DNA from: Streptococcus porcinus
Lineage (GTDB): Bacteria; Bacillota; Bacilli; Lactobacillales; Streptococcaceae
Reading direction: 5' to 3'
Length of the DNA stretch: 64,000 nt
Assembly (NCBI RefSeq): GCF_900475415.1
Contig: NZ_LS483388.1
Coordinates: 139,501 to 203,500 of the forward strand
Shown: positions 47,130-55,676 of the stretch, piece after piece
Layout: every line of letters begins with the position of its first letter
How positions within the stretch are numbered: the first letter of the stretch is position 1
Made by a program: the position numbers and the translations under genes
The notes under the pieces: model-generated
Seen by the model: the letters and a program-made list of their open reading frames with translations, nothing else
Databases searched by the model: none
What the model was told of the DNA's origin: nothing

Positions 47130-48198
47130 GAGAAGCCTCCTTTTCTAATGCTTCTAATTCTGCTAGTAGGACCTTAAATTGGCTATTTTGGCTTACTGCT
47201 TGTAAATTGGGGCTGTAGCATAAGGCAATCACTCGTTGAATAAGGGTTTGGGAACTTGTTGGTGGTTGAATGCCCGTGGGTAGTTCCTGTAGCCAAGGAT
47301 CAATGGCATCAAAAAAGCTGTCGCCATGTAGTTCAAATTGAGTGATTAAATTTTTGGTTGCTTGTACTAGTTGGTTTAAGTATAAAATGGCTCGTTTAGC
47401 ATCAATACTAGCGAAATGGCATGCTAGACCGAAATAGCAAGAAATAGCTGTGTTTGGATGGAGGTTGACCAAATCAAAGAGAGTTATCAATTGCTCAAGG
47501 CGAGAGTAGATGGATTCTTGCTTTTCTGTGCTTTCGTAGGCAGCGAGGCTTAAGAGATACTGGCATATCAAGAGAAGTTGCTGATACATTTCTACTTGTA
47601 AGACTTGCTTAGCTTGATCGGTTTGACCTTTGGCTGCGAAGCTATTGGCCAAAAACAATTCTTCACCAAGCTTATAGGGACGATTTTGGTAAATCCTGAT
47701 AATTTCATCATACTTTTTTTGTTGGAAAAGGATGACCACTTTTAGCATCATGGCAGATTGGAGATCAGATTCAACGGTCGTTTTACTAATAATGCGGTTA
47801 AGCATTTCCAGCGACCATACCTTGGTGTCAAGTTTGTTGGGATTACTTAGTACCAGTTGCACTAGCATCAGAAGTGTTTTGAAATCATTAATGTAATGTT
47901 TAGAAAGTTCTTCGATCTCTTGAAAAAATTCTAGCTCCTCAGTCTGATTTATTTTCTCTTTTAACTGATTAAAGAGTTCAGTCCTTTCAAAATCTGTTAA
48001 TGTTTTTTGAAAACCAACCAGGTCGTCTAGAGTCATATCAAAGAGTTTAGCTAGTAAAATTAAATAATCAATATCAGGTTTAGCTTGGTTGTTCTCCCAT
48101 TTGGAGATGGTTGCCTTGGTTAAATGTAAATAATCACTTAATTTTTCCTGTGTCATGCCCAAGCGAGTGCGTTCTAAGAAAATAGTATCACCAATCAT
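47119..48198 (-). CDS. XRE-family regulator with C-terminal helical (TPR-like) domain
   Basis: A 359-residue protein. The N-terminal helix-turn-helix (RTRLGMTQEKLSDYLHLTKA, TISKWENNQAKPD) is followed by about 280 residues of helical repeats. This is the architecture of streptococcal regulators that bind short peptides or act on adjacent ABC genes. The frame opens at 48255, but AGGAG sits 7 nt before ATG 48198. It leads the exporter operon and probably controls it through the inverted repeat over its promoter. Confidence 0.85.
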   Translation of the reverse strand: MIGDTIFLERTRLGMTQEKLSDYLHLTKATISKWENNQAKPDIDYLILLAKLFDMTLDDLVGFQKTLTDFERTELFNQLKEKINQTEELEFFQEIEELSKHYINDFKTLLMLVQLVLSNPNKLDTKVWSLEMLNRIISKTTVESDLQSAMMLKVVILFQQKKYDEIIRIYQNRPYKLGEELFLANSFAAKGQTDQAKQVLQVEMYQQLLLICQYLLSLAAYESTEKQESIYSRLEQLITLFDLVNLHPNTAISCYFGLACHFASIDAKRAILYLNQLVQATKNLITQFELHGDSFFDAIDPWLQELPTGIQPPTSSQTLIQRVIALCYSPNLQAVSQNSQFKVLLAELEALEKEASHEY

Positions 48199-48221
48199 TG
48201 TCTTACTCCTTTCATTCTCAT

Positions 48222-48270
48222 TATAAAGTTTCCTATAACAAAAATAAAGTTCCAATAAAGAAACTTTATA
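48222..48270. promoter_or_regulatory. Inverted repeat over the promoter of the XRE-ABC operon
   Basis: TATAAAGTTTC (48222-48232) and its exact complement GAAACTTTATA (48260-48270) are separated by 27 bases, with a further AAAGTTCC half-like site at 48247. The minus-strand -10 TATAAT (48225-48220) lies in one arm. This layout suggests autoregulation by the XRE protein. Confidence 0.55.
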
Positions 48271-48311
48271 GAGGTACCATTTCCGTCTTGGAAACTGACT
48301 TTACGGACATA

Positions 48312-48345
48312 AAAAAAGCAAAGACTTAGGAATCATTGCTTTTTT
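48312..48345 (-). terminator. Terminator after the acetyltransferase gene
   Basis: A 10-bp stem AAAAAAGCAA (48312-48321) with TTGCTTTTTT (48336-48345), 14-base loop, 21 bases beyond the stop of the minus-strand gene at 48366. Confidence 0.82.
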
Positions 48346-48365
48346 ATCTGTATTATCTTAATTTT

Positions 48366-48830
48366 TTAGAGATCTTTTTTCAATAAGCGCATCTTACGAT
48401 TGAAGATGTCTGTGACAAACCTTTGGAAGATGAAGCCAGTTTTTTCATAAAGTCCAGTATGCTCTGTTACAACGTATAACTGCTCACACTTGTTTTTTCT
48501 TGCTACATGTAAAATATTGTTAATAAGCTGATAACTTATTCCCTGTCCACGGTATTTAGGAGTAACATAAATTGTTGACACGAAAGGCCCAAAAGGATAA
48601 TCGGTTTTGTCTAAAATATCTGTTTCGAGATAGGCTCCAAAGCCTATTAATTGGTCGTCAAGAGTCGTTAGGACAATAATCTCATCATAGCTGGCAAGAT
48701 TATTATCTTTTACTCTTTGAGCGAGGTGGGGGCCAGCTTTCCATTCAATAGATTGGATTAATTCTATTAAAAATTGGGGATAGTCTTCAGTTGGACTGAT
48801 ATGATAAGTGTTTATTTTAGAACTAGTCAT
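48366..48830 (-). CDS. GNAT-family N-acetyltransferase
   Basis: A 154-residue GNAT protein. Acetyl-CoA-binding motif A is seen as IYVTPKYRGQGISYQLIN, with LYVVTEHTGLYEKTGFIFQ in motif B. The acceptor substrate cannot be told. It overlaps the isochorismatase-fold gene by one base (TAATG-type junction), so the two are co-translated. No resistance determinant is implied. Confidence 0.82.
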   Translation of the reverse strand: MTSSKINTYHISPTEDYPQFLIELIQSIEWKAGPHLAQRVKDNNLASYDEIIVLTTLDDQLIGFGAYLETDILDKTDYPFGPFVSTIYVTPKYRGQGISYQLINNILHVARKNKCEQLYVVTEHTGLYEKTGFIFQRFVTDIFNRKMRLLKKDL

Positions 48831-49420
48831 TACTTACCTCCTATTAGAGATAAAAATTCTGTTGTCGTAAGGACCTGTCCCATAGTTGGGAAGAGGTTCT
48901 TTATTGGGAATTCATGCATATCTCTCGTTGCAGCTCCCATAGCATCCGTTATAAAAAATTGATTATAGGCGTATTGATAGGCATCACGTGCCGTTGAATC
49001 AACAGCGGCATGTGTGGAAATACCACATAAAACAAGGTTTTCAATTCCACGTCGTCTTAACTGCAGGTCTAGATCAGTTCCAAAGAAAGCACTAAAACCG
49101 CGTTTATTAACGATATAATCAGCATTGGTCACCTCGAAATCATCAGCAAAGTCTGAAAAATCCGGTGCTTGGTCATCTCCTGGGAGTTGCTTCATGGCAT
49201 TGGGCTTGAGTTTATCTTTACCATCAAGAAACTGAACCCTGACAAAAGCAATAAAAGCTTTCTTTTGCCGAAAATAGTGGACTAATTGCTTGGCATTGTG
49301 GATGATTTCTGTAGTGGAAAAAGGAAGTGTTGGCATCTCTAAAATTCCTTTTTGAAGGTCAATGACCACTAATGCCGTCTTATTAAGATCAAAAGTTTTT
49401 TCCACGATTCCTACCTCCAA
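48830..49420 (-). CDS. Isochorismatase-fold hydrolase homologue lacking the catalytic cysteine
   Basis: A 196-residue protein of the isochorismatase/nicotinamidase fold. The aspartate (VVIDLQKGIL) and the lysine (IVNKRGFSAF) of the usual triad are present. At the nucleophile position the sequence is LCGISTHAAVDSTARDA, where cysteine hydrolases have TxxCV; here the residue is alanine. It is therefore unlikely to be a nicotinamidase-type amidase. It may act like the cysteine-free isochorismatases or on another small molecule. It starts behind GAGGTAGG and is followed directly by the acetyltransferase gene. Confidence 0.82.
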   Translation of the reverse strand: MEVGIVEKTFDLNKTALVVIDLQKGILEMPTLPFSTTEIIHNAKQLVHYFRQKKAFIAFVRVQFLDGKDKLKPNAMKQLPGDDQAPDFSDFADDFEVTNADYIVNKRGFSAFFGTDLDLQLRRRGIENLVLCGISTHAAVDSTARDAYQYAYNQFFITDAMGAATRDMHEFPIKNLFPTMGQVLTTTEFLSLIGGK

Positions 49421-49504
49421 GTGTCATATACTACCAGAGATGAGTTTATTTTCTCCTGTAGCAAAGCCTTCATTAGGCTTCCTTTTGGAGAAGAGTGTGG
49501 TAGA

Positions 49505-50803
49505 TTACTTTGCAAAAGCTTGACTCGCTTTGCTATTTTCAAAACTAAGTGAGTCCTTACCGTTAGCAATAACATCACCGTCTAGTGCAACGAGGTTAAG
49601 GAGACCTTCTTCTTCCATTGCTACTGTGATAACATCTTCACCATTTGTAATGATATTACCTTTGATAATTAATTCCTCAACTTGACCACCATCCTTAATA
49701 GATAGCGCGTAAGCAGGTAAGTCAACATTGACACCTTTCACTAAAGACTGACCGACACTTCCATGAGTAATAACGTCACCTTCTATTACAAGTTTACCAA
49801 CTTTTTTAGAAATTTGGATACCAACTGCTCCATCACCAAAGGTATGGAGATTTGTGAAATGCCCTTCTTTTAAGGTACCATCGTATTGGTTATAAGCGCG
49901 TGCTCCTAAACCATAAGTAGAAATACCTTTTTCAGCTTTAAAATAGTTAACAGTGCCAAAGTTGACGAAACCAACTCCTGACGGTCCATATGAAATGACA
50001 TCTTCGTTGACTGTCCATTCCTCGACGGTTCCCCAAGCATCAAGAACCATATCGTTAACACCATAAGTTACGACTTTACCATTTTGAATTAATTTTTCAA
50101 CGGTAACTCCATACACAACAAAGATAGCTCCAGTTATAAAGTCAGAAACGCCTTGAGGAAGAAGACCAGTAGAATAGATAGCTCCTAGTTCTAAATGAGG
50201 AACTTTAACTTGTCCTCCTTGATCATTGAAGCCAGAAATAAAGACTCCGGAACCAACTGCAGGATGTCCTTCTGAACCAACAGAGAGGCCAGTAATATTA
50301 GCGGTGACTAAACTATCTTGATTGGGATTGAAGTTGTACAGAGTAAAGGCACCTTGAAGCACATTTACTCCATATTTCTGAGGCTGTTCTAAGTAAGTTC
50401 TTGTATCAGAACTATTGATGTGTACATTTTCAACCTTAACATCGGCTGTCATGGTTGGATTTCTAAAAATTAAAGAGATTTGTCCGTCAAGTTCAAGATT
50501 TTTTAAACTAACTTGACCAAAATCTTGTTCATACTGTTGAGGTGCCACTAAAATTGCTTTTTTATCTTGCATAGTGACGATAGACAGATCTTCAATAGCT
50601 GTTGTTCCATTTATAATAAAGCCATCAGAGTGTGAGAAGAACAGAGAAGGGAGTATTCCGTCTTCTTGGGGAAGCCCTTTTAAGGTAGTACCAGCTGGAA
50701 GGGAAATTGGAAACGAAAAAGTCATGCTACGGCTAATGTGAATAACTTTAGCCTTACTGTTGATGGCTTTCATAAATTCACTTGTATTTGATACTGTAAT
50801 CAT
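49505..50803 (-). CDS. Predicted right-handed beta-helix protein, cytosolic, function unknown
   Basis: A 432-residue protein without a signal peptide, transmembrane helix or wall-anchor signal. After an N-terminal segment like pectate-lyase-fold starts (ISLPAGTTLKGLPQEDG), it consists of repeated strands with a G-(x)-V/I-x-x-YG pattern at about 20-25-residue spacing, such as VISYGPSGVGFVNFG, ISTYGLGARAYNQYDG and VITHGSVGQSLVKG. This is what a parallel beta-helix looks like. I do not recognise a catalytic site. Its promoter carries a perfect palindrome, so it is probably tightly regulated. Monocistronic. Confidence 0.7.
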   Translation of the reverse strand: MITVSNTSEFMKAINSKAKVIHISRSMTFSFPISLPAGTTLKGLPQEDGILPSLFFSHSDGFIINGTTAIEDLSIVTMQDKKAILVAPQQYEQDFGQVSLKNLELDGQISLIFRNPTMTADVKVENVHINSSDTRTYLEQPQKYGVNVLQGAFTLYNFNPNQDSLVTANITGLSVGSEGHPAVGSGVFISGFNDQGGQVKVPHLELGAIYSTGLLPQGVSDFITGAIFVVYGVTVEKLIQNGKVVTYGVNDMVLDAWGTVEEWTVNEDVISYGPSGVGFVNFGTVNYFKAEKGISTYGLGARAYNQYDGTLKEGHFTNLHTFGDGAVGIQISKKVGKLVIEGDVITHGSVGQSLVKGVNVDLPAYALSIKDGGQVEELIIKGNIITNGEDVITVAMEEEGLLNLVALDGDVIANGKDSLSFENSKASQAFAK

Positions 50804-50840
50804 TTTGTCTACCTCATTTCTTTTTATGATTCACAAGTTT

Positions 50841-50869
50841 ATTTTATTACTATATAGTAATAACTTCAA
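50841..50869 (-). promoter_or_regulatory. Promoter with internal palindrome for the beta-helix gene
   Basis: On the minus strand TTGAAG (50869-50864), 17-bp spacer, TAAAAT (50846-50841). The spacer is largely the palindrome ATTACTATATAGTAAT (50846-50861). A repressor bound there would sit between -35 and -10. Confidence 0.6.
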
Positions 50870-51339
50870 GTGGAATGTTTAAAAAATTTTTTAAGAAATA
50901 TTTCTGTAGCTCCACTAACATACATTAGGCAGCCCCCTCTTTTAGAATATTATTAATAAATCTTTTGCTTAAGGGGATAGAGCATTTCATATGTTAGGTG
51001 AAGGAGTGTTTGTTGGCACTTAATCAAAAAACGTTCCTCTGGTAAGGTTACTTAGCTCTATTTGTGTATTATATGGTTATCTGAAGTCACTACTAGTATT
51101 TTGTAGTTACATTGTAAATGAAATCCAAAACTTCAACAAGTAAAAACATTAAAAAGTGAAAAAGTTAATGAGCTTATTTAATATATATCGAAAAGAACCA
51201 TCATATGATGGTTCTTTTCTGCTAGCTCCACAAGGATAGTTTTTTGCATTTGTTTATGAAAATATAGCGACAGTCGGTTATGATATGTCTTAATGAAAAG
51301 GGGAGAGTTGAGATGCACTAGTCAGATAAAAAAGTGAGA
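50870..51339. other. Gene-free stretch with one orphan palindrome
   Basis: About 470 bases with no convincing reading frame; only very short frames occur. It holds the 28-bp perfect palindrome at 51191 and, near 50907 and 51224, two copies of TAGCTCCAC. A short plus-strand RNA ending at the palindrome is conceivable, but no good promoter was found. Confidence 0.4.
51191..51218. terminator. 28-bp perfect palindrome, probable terminator
   Basis: AAAAGAACCATCAT joined directly to its complement ATGATGGTTCTTTT. It lies about 120 bases downstream of the secreted-protein gene on the minus strand and is its likeliest terminator. It would also work on the plus strand, where no gene is apparent. Confidence 0.6.
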
Positions 51340-51948
51340 TTAATCAGCTTTCATTCCTTTTTGAGCATAGTAAGCCATTAAAATATCTTTTGTAATGCCA
51401 TGCTTTTTGTAAATAGTATCAGCTTTTTTTGTCAATGATTCTAACTTGTTTTGTTGACTACTTGTTAGTTTATTGAAGTTATCATATTTTTTATCTAGAT
51501 CATGTTGGTGTTTATAGTAATTTTTGAAATAGCTAGTTAACTTATTTTTCTCGGTTTTACTTAGCTTAGATTTAGCTACTAAACCGAGTGCTTCTTTTTC
51601 AGAATGCCATCTTTTATCTCCAAGTTGGTTATAAAATTTTTCTAAAACAACTTGGTGCTTTTCATTTAGCTGGCTAATCTTCTTAGTAAGGGATAGCTCA
51701 TCTGAACTTAGTTTAGCAGTCCGAATATTATCAATTATTTTTTGAATTTTATCCATTTTAGCATAGATAGGTTCGGCTTCCTTATCTGCGTCAGCCAGTT
51801 TTTTCTCAACATTTGTCATATTGACTTTAAGAGACGTTGAGTGTGTTGTATCATCAGCATAACTTTTAGTCTGGTAGGTACCAGCAAAAGCTGTGAGAGA
51901 GAGTAGTGTGATAACGGATAAGGATTTGAATTGTTTTAGGTTAATCAT
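51340..51948 (-). CDS. Small secreted helical protein, unknown function
   Basis: A 202-residue protein with a signal peptide (basic start, hydrophobic core SVITLLSLTAFAGTY, likely cleavage after KSYA). The mature part is highly charged, lysine-rich and helical with heptad-like spacing. It contains LTSSQQNKLESL and LSKTEKNKLTSYF, loosely recalling the LTxxQ motifs of periplasmic Spy/CpxP proteins, though that may be coincidence. No anchor motif is present, so it is probably released or wall-bound by charge. It lies 87 bases after the kinase gene of a two-component system and may be its target or accessory. Confidence 0.65.
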   Translation of the reverse strand: MINLKQFKSLSVITLLSLTAFAGTYQTKSYADDTTHSTSLKVNMTNVEKKLADADKEAEPIYAKMDKIQKIIDNIRTAKLSSDELSLTKKISQLNEKHQVVLEKFYNQLGDKRWHSEKEALGLVAKSKLSKTEKNKLTSYFKNYYKHQHDLDKKYDNFNKLTSSQQNKLESLTKKADTIYKKHGITKDILMAYYAQKGMKAD

Positions 51949-52035
51949 ATAAGTGACCTTCTTTCATTTTGTTAAGTACTTTATGTTATAAGTATAACTG
52001 AAGGTCATTAATAATTCTTCGAAATTTTGAGGAAA

Positions 52036-53418
52036 TCATGTGGCAAAAGTGTGGTAATCGAAGTTAAGAATAAATCGGGTTTTATTTTCCTTGCTTATAA
52101 CTAGAACCTCTCCTTGGTGTTGATTCATAATTTCCTTAACCATTGCTAGGCCAATACCTGTCTGGCCTTTGTCGCCTTTATAAAATCTTTCGAAGATATG
52201 TGGAAGATCTTGACTGGCAATAGCAGGTCCATCATTTTCAATAGTAACTTGATTAGTCTGTAAAGTGATACTAATGCTACTTTTAGCATAACGTAATGCA
52301 TTGCTTACAATGTTAGTTATGGCCTTTTGAATTAGTTCCTCTGACCCCTCAACAGCACAATGCTGATTGATGTGATAAGTTAATTTTATACCTTTTTGCT
52401 GAGCAATTGGTTTAAAATAGGCAACACAGTTAGTAAGGATATCATCTAGTACAATAGTTTCTTTTTGAATATTAGCATTCCCATCAATACGAGATAGGAG
52501 CATAATATCATCTACCAATTGTTTCATTTTTTGACTTTCGTTCAAAATGATATCATAAGCTAGTGATTCTTGGATAATTCCTTCTCTCATTCCTTCTGTA
52601 TAACCTTGAATAGACATTAAAGGGGTACGTAGTTCATGAGATACATTTTGGAAGAAGGTTAGTTGGCTAGCTTCTGCTTGTCGGATGCGTTTGGTCATTT
52701 CTTGACTTTCTTTAAGTAAGGGATCAAAGTCGGAAAAGACAATGTGCTTATTCTCGCTATTGACAGTCTCTTTGTCTCGCCACAAATTGGAAATATAGGT
52801 TTGAACAGACTGGATAGATTCTTTAATGCCGAAAAAGGTTTTTCCCATGATAAAAAGCATAATAAGAAATAAAAGAGTTAGGCTCAGGATTAAATAATAG
52901 TTAATTTGATTAATAAGGTTTTGTGTATAGGTAATATCCGCAAAGTTAATGACATGGTAGGTGCGATCTTGTTTGGTACCAGTTTTACTAATTAGGCCAT
53001 CCTCAAAAATTCCTTGATAGTCGTCTGCCATTACATAATAGGTTTTTTTCTTAATGGGTATAAAGACGCCTCTTTGTCGATTGGAGATTATATGATGCTG
53101 TTTCATGTAGTGAAAGATCTGCAAGCTTTCTTTTTTCTTGGTTTCATTGGCATATTTTAAGTGATTGTTATCATCGTAAATCGCATAGTAAGCCCAAATA
53201 AAAACACTATCTTGATCTTTTGAGAGATTATCAGGAATGGGTTTATGAGTATTAATGCTATCCAGAATGGTAAAATTGCTTTTCATAGTATTTCTGGTCA
53301 TGCTATGAACATAATCTTTTGCCACATAGTTGAGTGAAATGTAAATGACACAGAAACCTAAAAAAAGCATCACACTATTGATGATAAACATATGATTGAT
53401 AAGATTTTTTCGCTTCAT
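52036..53418 (-). CDS. Sensor histidine kinase (HisKA type)
   Basis: A 460-residue kinase. Two transmembrane helices (about 10-32 and 175-197) flank an extracellular sensor domain of about 140 residues. The phospho-histidine is in NVSHELRTPLMSIQG, the N-box in ITNIVSNALRYA and the G2 box in GQTGIGLAMVKEI. The start overlaps the regulator stop by 4 bases (ATGA). The ligand is unknown. The domain layout is that of classical envelope-stress or peptide-sensing kinases. Confidence 0.9.
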   Translation of the reverse strand: MKRKNLINHMFIINSVMLFLGFCVIYISLNYVAKDYVHSMTRNTMKSNFTILDSINTHKPIPDNLSKDQDSVFIWAYYAIYDDNNHLKYANETKKKESLQIFHYMKQHHIISNRQRGVFIPIKKKTYYVMADDYQGIFEDGLISKTGTKQDRTYHVINFADITYTQNLINQINYYLILSLTLLFLIMLFIMGKTFFGIKESIQSVQTYISNLWRDKETVNSENKHIVFSDFDPLLKESQEMTKRIRQAEASQLTFFQNVSHELRTPLMSIQGYTEGMREGIIQESLAYDIILNESQKMKQLVDDIMLLSRIDGNANIQKETIVLDDILTNCVAYFKPIAQQKGIKLTYHINQHCAVEGSEELIQKAITNIVSNALRYAKSSISITLQTNQVTIENDGPAIASQDLPHIFERFYKGDKGQTGIGLAMVKEIMNQHQGEVLVISKENKTRFILNFDYHTFAT

Positions 53419-54104
53419 GATTCCTTTTCACCTAATTTGAAACCATATCCCCAAATGGTTTCAAGAGCGACCTTACTATGGTATTGATTTAATTTTTTGC
53501 GCAAACGCTTAACTGTATCATCAACAGCTCGGCTTTCAATGTCTTCGAAACCCCAGATACGGTTAAGTAGTTCTTCACGTGAAAAGGCAGTTTCAGGCTT
53601 TTCAATAAGGACCAAAAGTAAATCAAATTCTGTTTTTGTTAAAGGAATCTCATGTTCGAAAAGAGTTGCTAAGCGCTTTTCAGAGTCAAGAGTGAGTTCT
53701 CTATAGGTAAAGGCTGACTTTTTATCTGAGCCAAAATCATGTGAACGCTTTAAAAGTGACTTGACATGAAGACTTAACTTGATGGGTGAAAATGGTTTTG
53801 TAAAATAGTCATCTGTTCCCAAATTAAAGGCAGTAATAAAGTCTGCATCTGAGTCGCGTGCAGTTAACATAATAATAGGAAGATGTTGATCATAGCTTCT
53901 GATGAGCTTCATAACCTCAAGGCCATCTGTTCCAGGCATCATAATATCCAAAATGATAAGATCTGGTTTTTTAATGAGGAATTCTTGGTAGAGGAGATCT
54001 CCATTTTCAAAAGCCTTTACAAGAAAGCCATCATGTTCTAAGAATGGAGTCAGCAGATCACGAATATTTTTCTCGTCGTCTGCTAGGTAAATGAGTTGAG
54101 TCAT
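53415..54104 (-). CDS. Response regulator, OmpR/PhoB family
   Basis: A 229-residue regulator. The receiver has the phospho-aspartate in LIILDIMMPGTDG and the conserved lysine in DYFTKPFSP; the winged helix has LTKTEFDLLLVLIEKPETAFS and TIWGYGFKLG. It is first in the operon with its kinase. The likely regulon includes its own operon and perhaps the secreted protein at 51340. Confidence 0.92.
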   Translation of the reverse strand: MTQLIYLADDEKNIRDLLTPFLEHDGFLVKAFENGDLLYQEFLIKKPDLIILDIMMPGTDGLEVMKLIRSYDQHLPIIMLTARDSDADFITAFNLGTDDYFTKPFSPIKLSLHVKSLLKRSHDFGSDKKSAFTYRELTLDSEKRLATLFEHEIPLTKTEFDLLLVLIEKPETAFSREELLNRIWGFEDIESRAVDDTVKRLRKKLNQYHSKVALETIWGYGFKLGEKES

Positions 54105-54257
54105 TTTTTAGTTCACTTCCTTTTTATCTCGGTGTGTAGTTAATAGTTATTCACCACCTCAAATATAACAAAAATTTTCTTTTTTGGCTTTAGAAATGTT
54201 AGGCAAATCTGTGGCAATATATTACTAATATATTTTTTGATGATTTGCTTGGTGGAT

Positions 54258-54291
54258 ATAAAAACCTTTAGCAATTGTACGGCTAAAGGTT
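54258..54291 (-). terminator. Terminator of the minus-strand CPBP gene
   Basis: Stem AACCTTTAGC (54263-54272) with GCTAAAGGTT (54282-54291). Read on the minus strand it ends in TTTTTATAT. It lies 47 bases beyond the stop codon at 54338. Confidence 0.75.
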
Positions 54292-54337
54292 GGGGGAATT
54301 AGTAGATAGTGGTGAAATAGAAGAATAAGAAAAAATA

Positions 54338-55033
54338 TTAGCTAAAGAGATAAGTTAGTATTGATAAACCAAAAATATCGGCAAGCGCGTGACTTATAAA
54401 GAAGGGGAGTAAATTTTGAGGTTTTACTTTACGATATATGATAAAAAAGAGAATTCCTAAAATTAGACTAATTCCAACTGCACCAGTAATCCCTTGGTAG
54501 GTATGGAAGCTAAATCGAATAAGTAAGGAATAGAGGAAGGCCCATTTAGTGGCCTCAGGTTTAACGGCTAAACAAAGGCCTAAGAAGAAGAACTCCTCAT
54601 AAAAACCATTTAACATAGAATAGAGAATGAGTGATATATCAAACTGTGGCCAAGTAGCAAGGACAGAAGGTGATAGGATTTTGGGAATATTATAAGTAAT
54701 GATATTAAAAATATCCATACTAAGCGCAATAAGAATAAATAATCCCAATGCTTGAAGAAGAACAAAAGGTTTAAAATAAATTCTTTTTTTGAAATAGTTG
54801 AAGTCAAAGTGTCGCCATTTTAGATAAAGAAAAGCTAACAGTAGCCAAATACTTTGCATAGCTAAGCCCTTATAATTATCAAAGCTTGAAAAAGTTAAAT
54901 TTTGCTCGAGGCTAATAGTCTGATTTTGGAGAGCTAGATACTTCAGGGTAGACTTAATCATTCCTTCTCCAAATAAGATAATGGTGAGACAGAGAAGATC
55001 GAACCATCTCAGAAAACGTTGTTTTTCTTGCAT
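54338..55033 (-). CDS. CPBP-family intramembrane protease homologue
   Basis: A 231-residue membrane protein with about six hydrophobic segments. The glutamate motif is LNGFYEEFFFLGLCL, which lacks the arginine of EExxxR. Further possible ligands are FSFHTYQG and the C-terminal SHALADIFG. This fits the CPBP (CAAX protease/bacteriocin immunity) family with a divergent active site. It is monocistronic and near the secreted transglutaminase gene. Confidence 0.75.
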   Translation of the reverse strand: MQEKQRFLRWFDLLCLTIILFGEGMIKSTLKYLALQNQTISLEQNLTFSSFDNYKGLAMQSIWLLLAFLYLKWRHFDFNYFKKRIYFKPFVLLQALGLFILIALSMDIFNIITYNIPKILSPSVLATWPQFDISLILYSMLNGFYEEFFFLGLCLAVKPEATKWAFLYSLLIRFSFHTYQGITGAVGISLILGILFFIIYRKVKPQNLLPFFISHALADIFGLSILTYLFS

Positions 55034-55335
55034 AATGAATCCTTTCTTTTTACAAATAAATAATCTAAATCATTGTAGTACGACTATAATGATTTTTTAC
55101 TTAGTTCTGTTAAAATATACTACTATACTCTTCAAAAGACAATCTAATAAGAAAACGTATTGTTTTTTAACTATAGCACTAAAAGAACAGTCTAAGTCAG
55201 ATTCCCCTAAAACAAGTGGGTAAGTCCACTATGGGGTAGACCTTTTTACGTGTAGACAAAGTTCCATATGATTTAAAAGGAATCCTCACAGTAAGAAGAG
55301 GTGTATGGAATAAATGAGGCATATGATAAAATCGT

Positions 55336-55437
55336 ATGAAACATATTAAGCATATCATAGAATTGTTAGGAATAAAAGACTACCATGTTAAGATTTTATT
55401 TGTTTTTAAATGCCAATACCAGACAAATACCTGTTAA
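55336..55437 (+). pseudogene. Possible ISL3-family transposase remnant
   Basis: Only the first 33 codons survive before a stop, with the pattern HI-x-x-LLGIKD seen at the start of ISL3 transposases. No terminal repeats or further transposase blocks were found, so this is tentative. Confidence 0.25.
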
Positions 55438-55643
55438 GCTGAATTATTCAGTCTCTTTATAGAAAAAATTGTAAAGTATAACATTCAAACTAGTCTAAAA
55501 GTCTTATCTGGACTATCTGGTTTTCTAATAATCTTGCGCCAATACTAGGTTAGAAGAGCCATAAAAATAGTGAGCGCCATGTTTTGGATTTTTGAAACTT
55601 CAGAATCGTTAAATAGAAGCTCTTATCACCCTAAATAGAACAA

Positions 55644-55674
55644 AAAAGAGGAGACAGATAATGTCTCCTCTTTT
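55644..55674 (-). terminator. Terminator of the transglutaminase-like gene
   Basis: A 13-bp perfect stem AAAAGAGGAGACA (55644-55656) and its complement (55662-55674), 5-base loop, immediately after the minus-strand stop. Confidence 0.9.
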
Positions 55675-55676
55675 AC

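Larger units (their letters stand above)
55034..55676. other. Largely gene-free stretch with a possible transposase remnant
   Basis: About 640 bases. A 33-codon frame at 55336-55437 begins MKHIKHIIELLGIKD, reminiscent of the N-terminus of ISL3-family transposases, and then breaks up. The left part holds the promoter region of the CPBP gene; the right end holds the terminator of the transglutaminase gene. Otherwise nothing is recognised. Confidence 0.4.

Noticed and set aside
50991..51023. Short frame after an AAGGAG-like sequence in the gene-free stretch
   Set aside because: Ten codons only, and the purine-rich motif is inside the frame rather than before it.
54981..55223. 80-codon plus-strand frame overlapping the CPBP start
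   Set aside because: Cysteine/arginine-rich random-looking sequence, antisense to a clear gene, no ribosome site.
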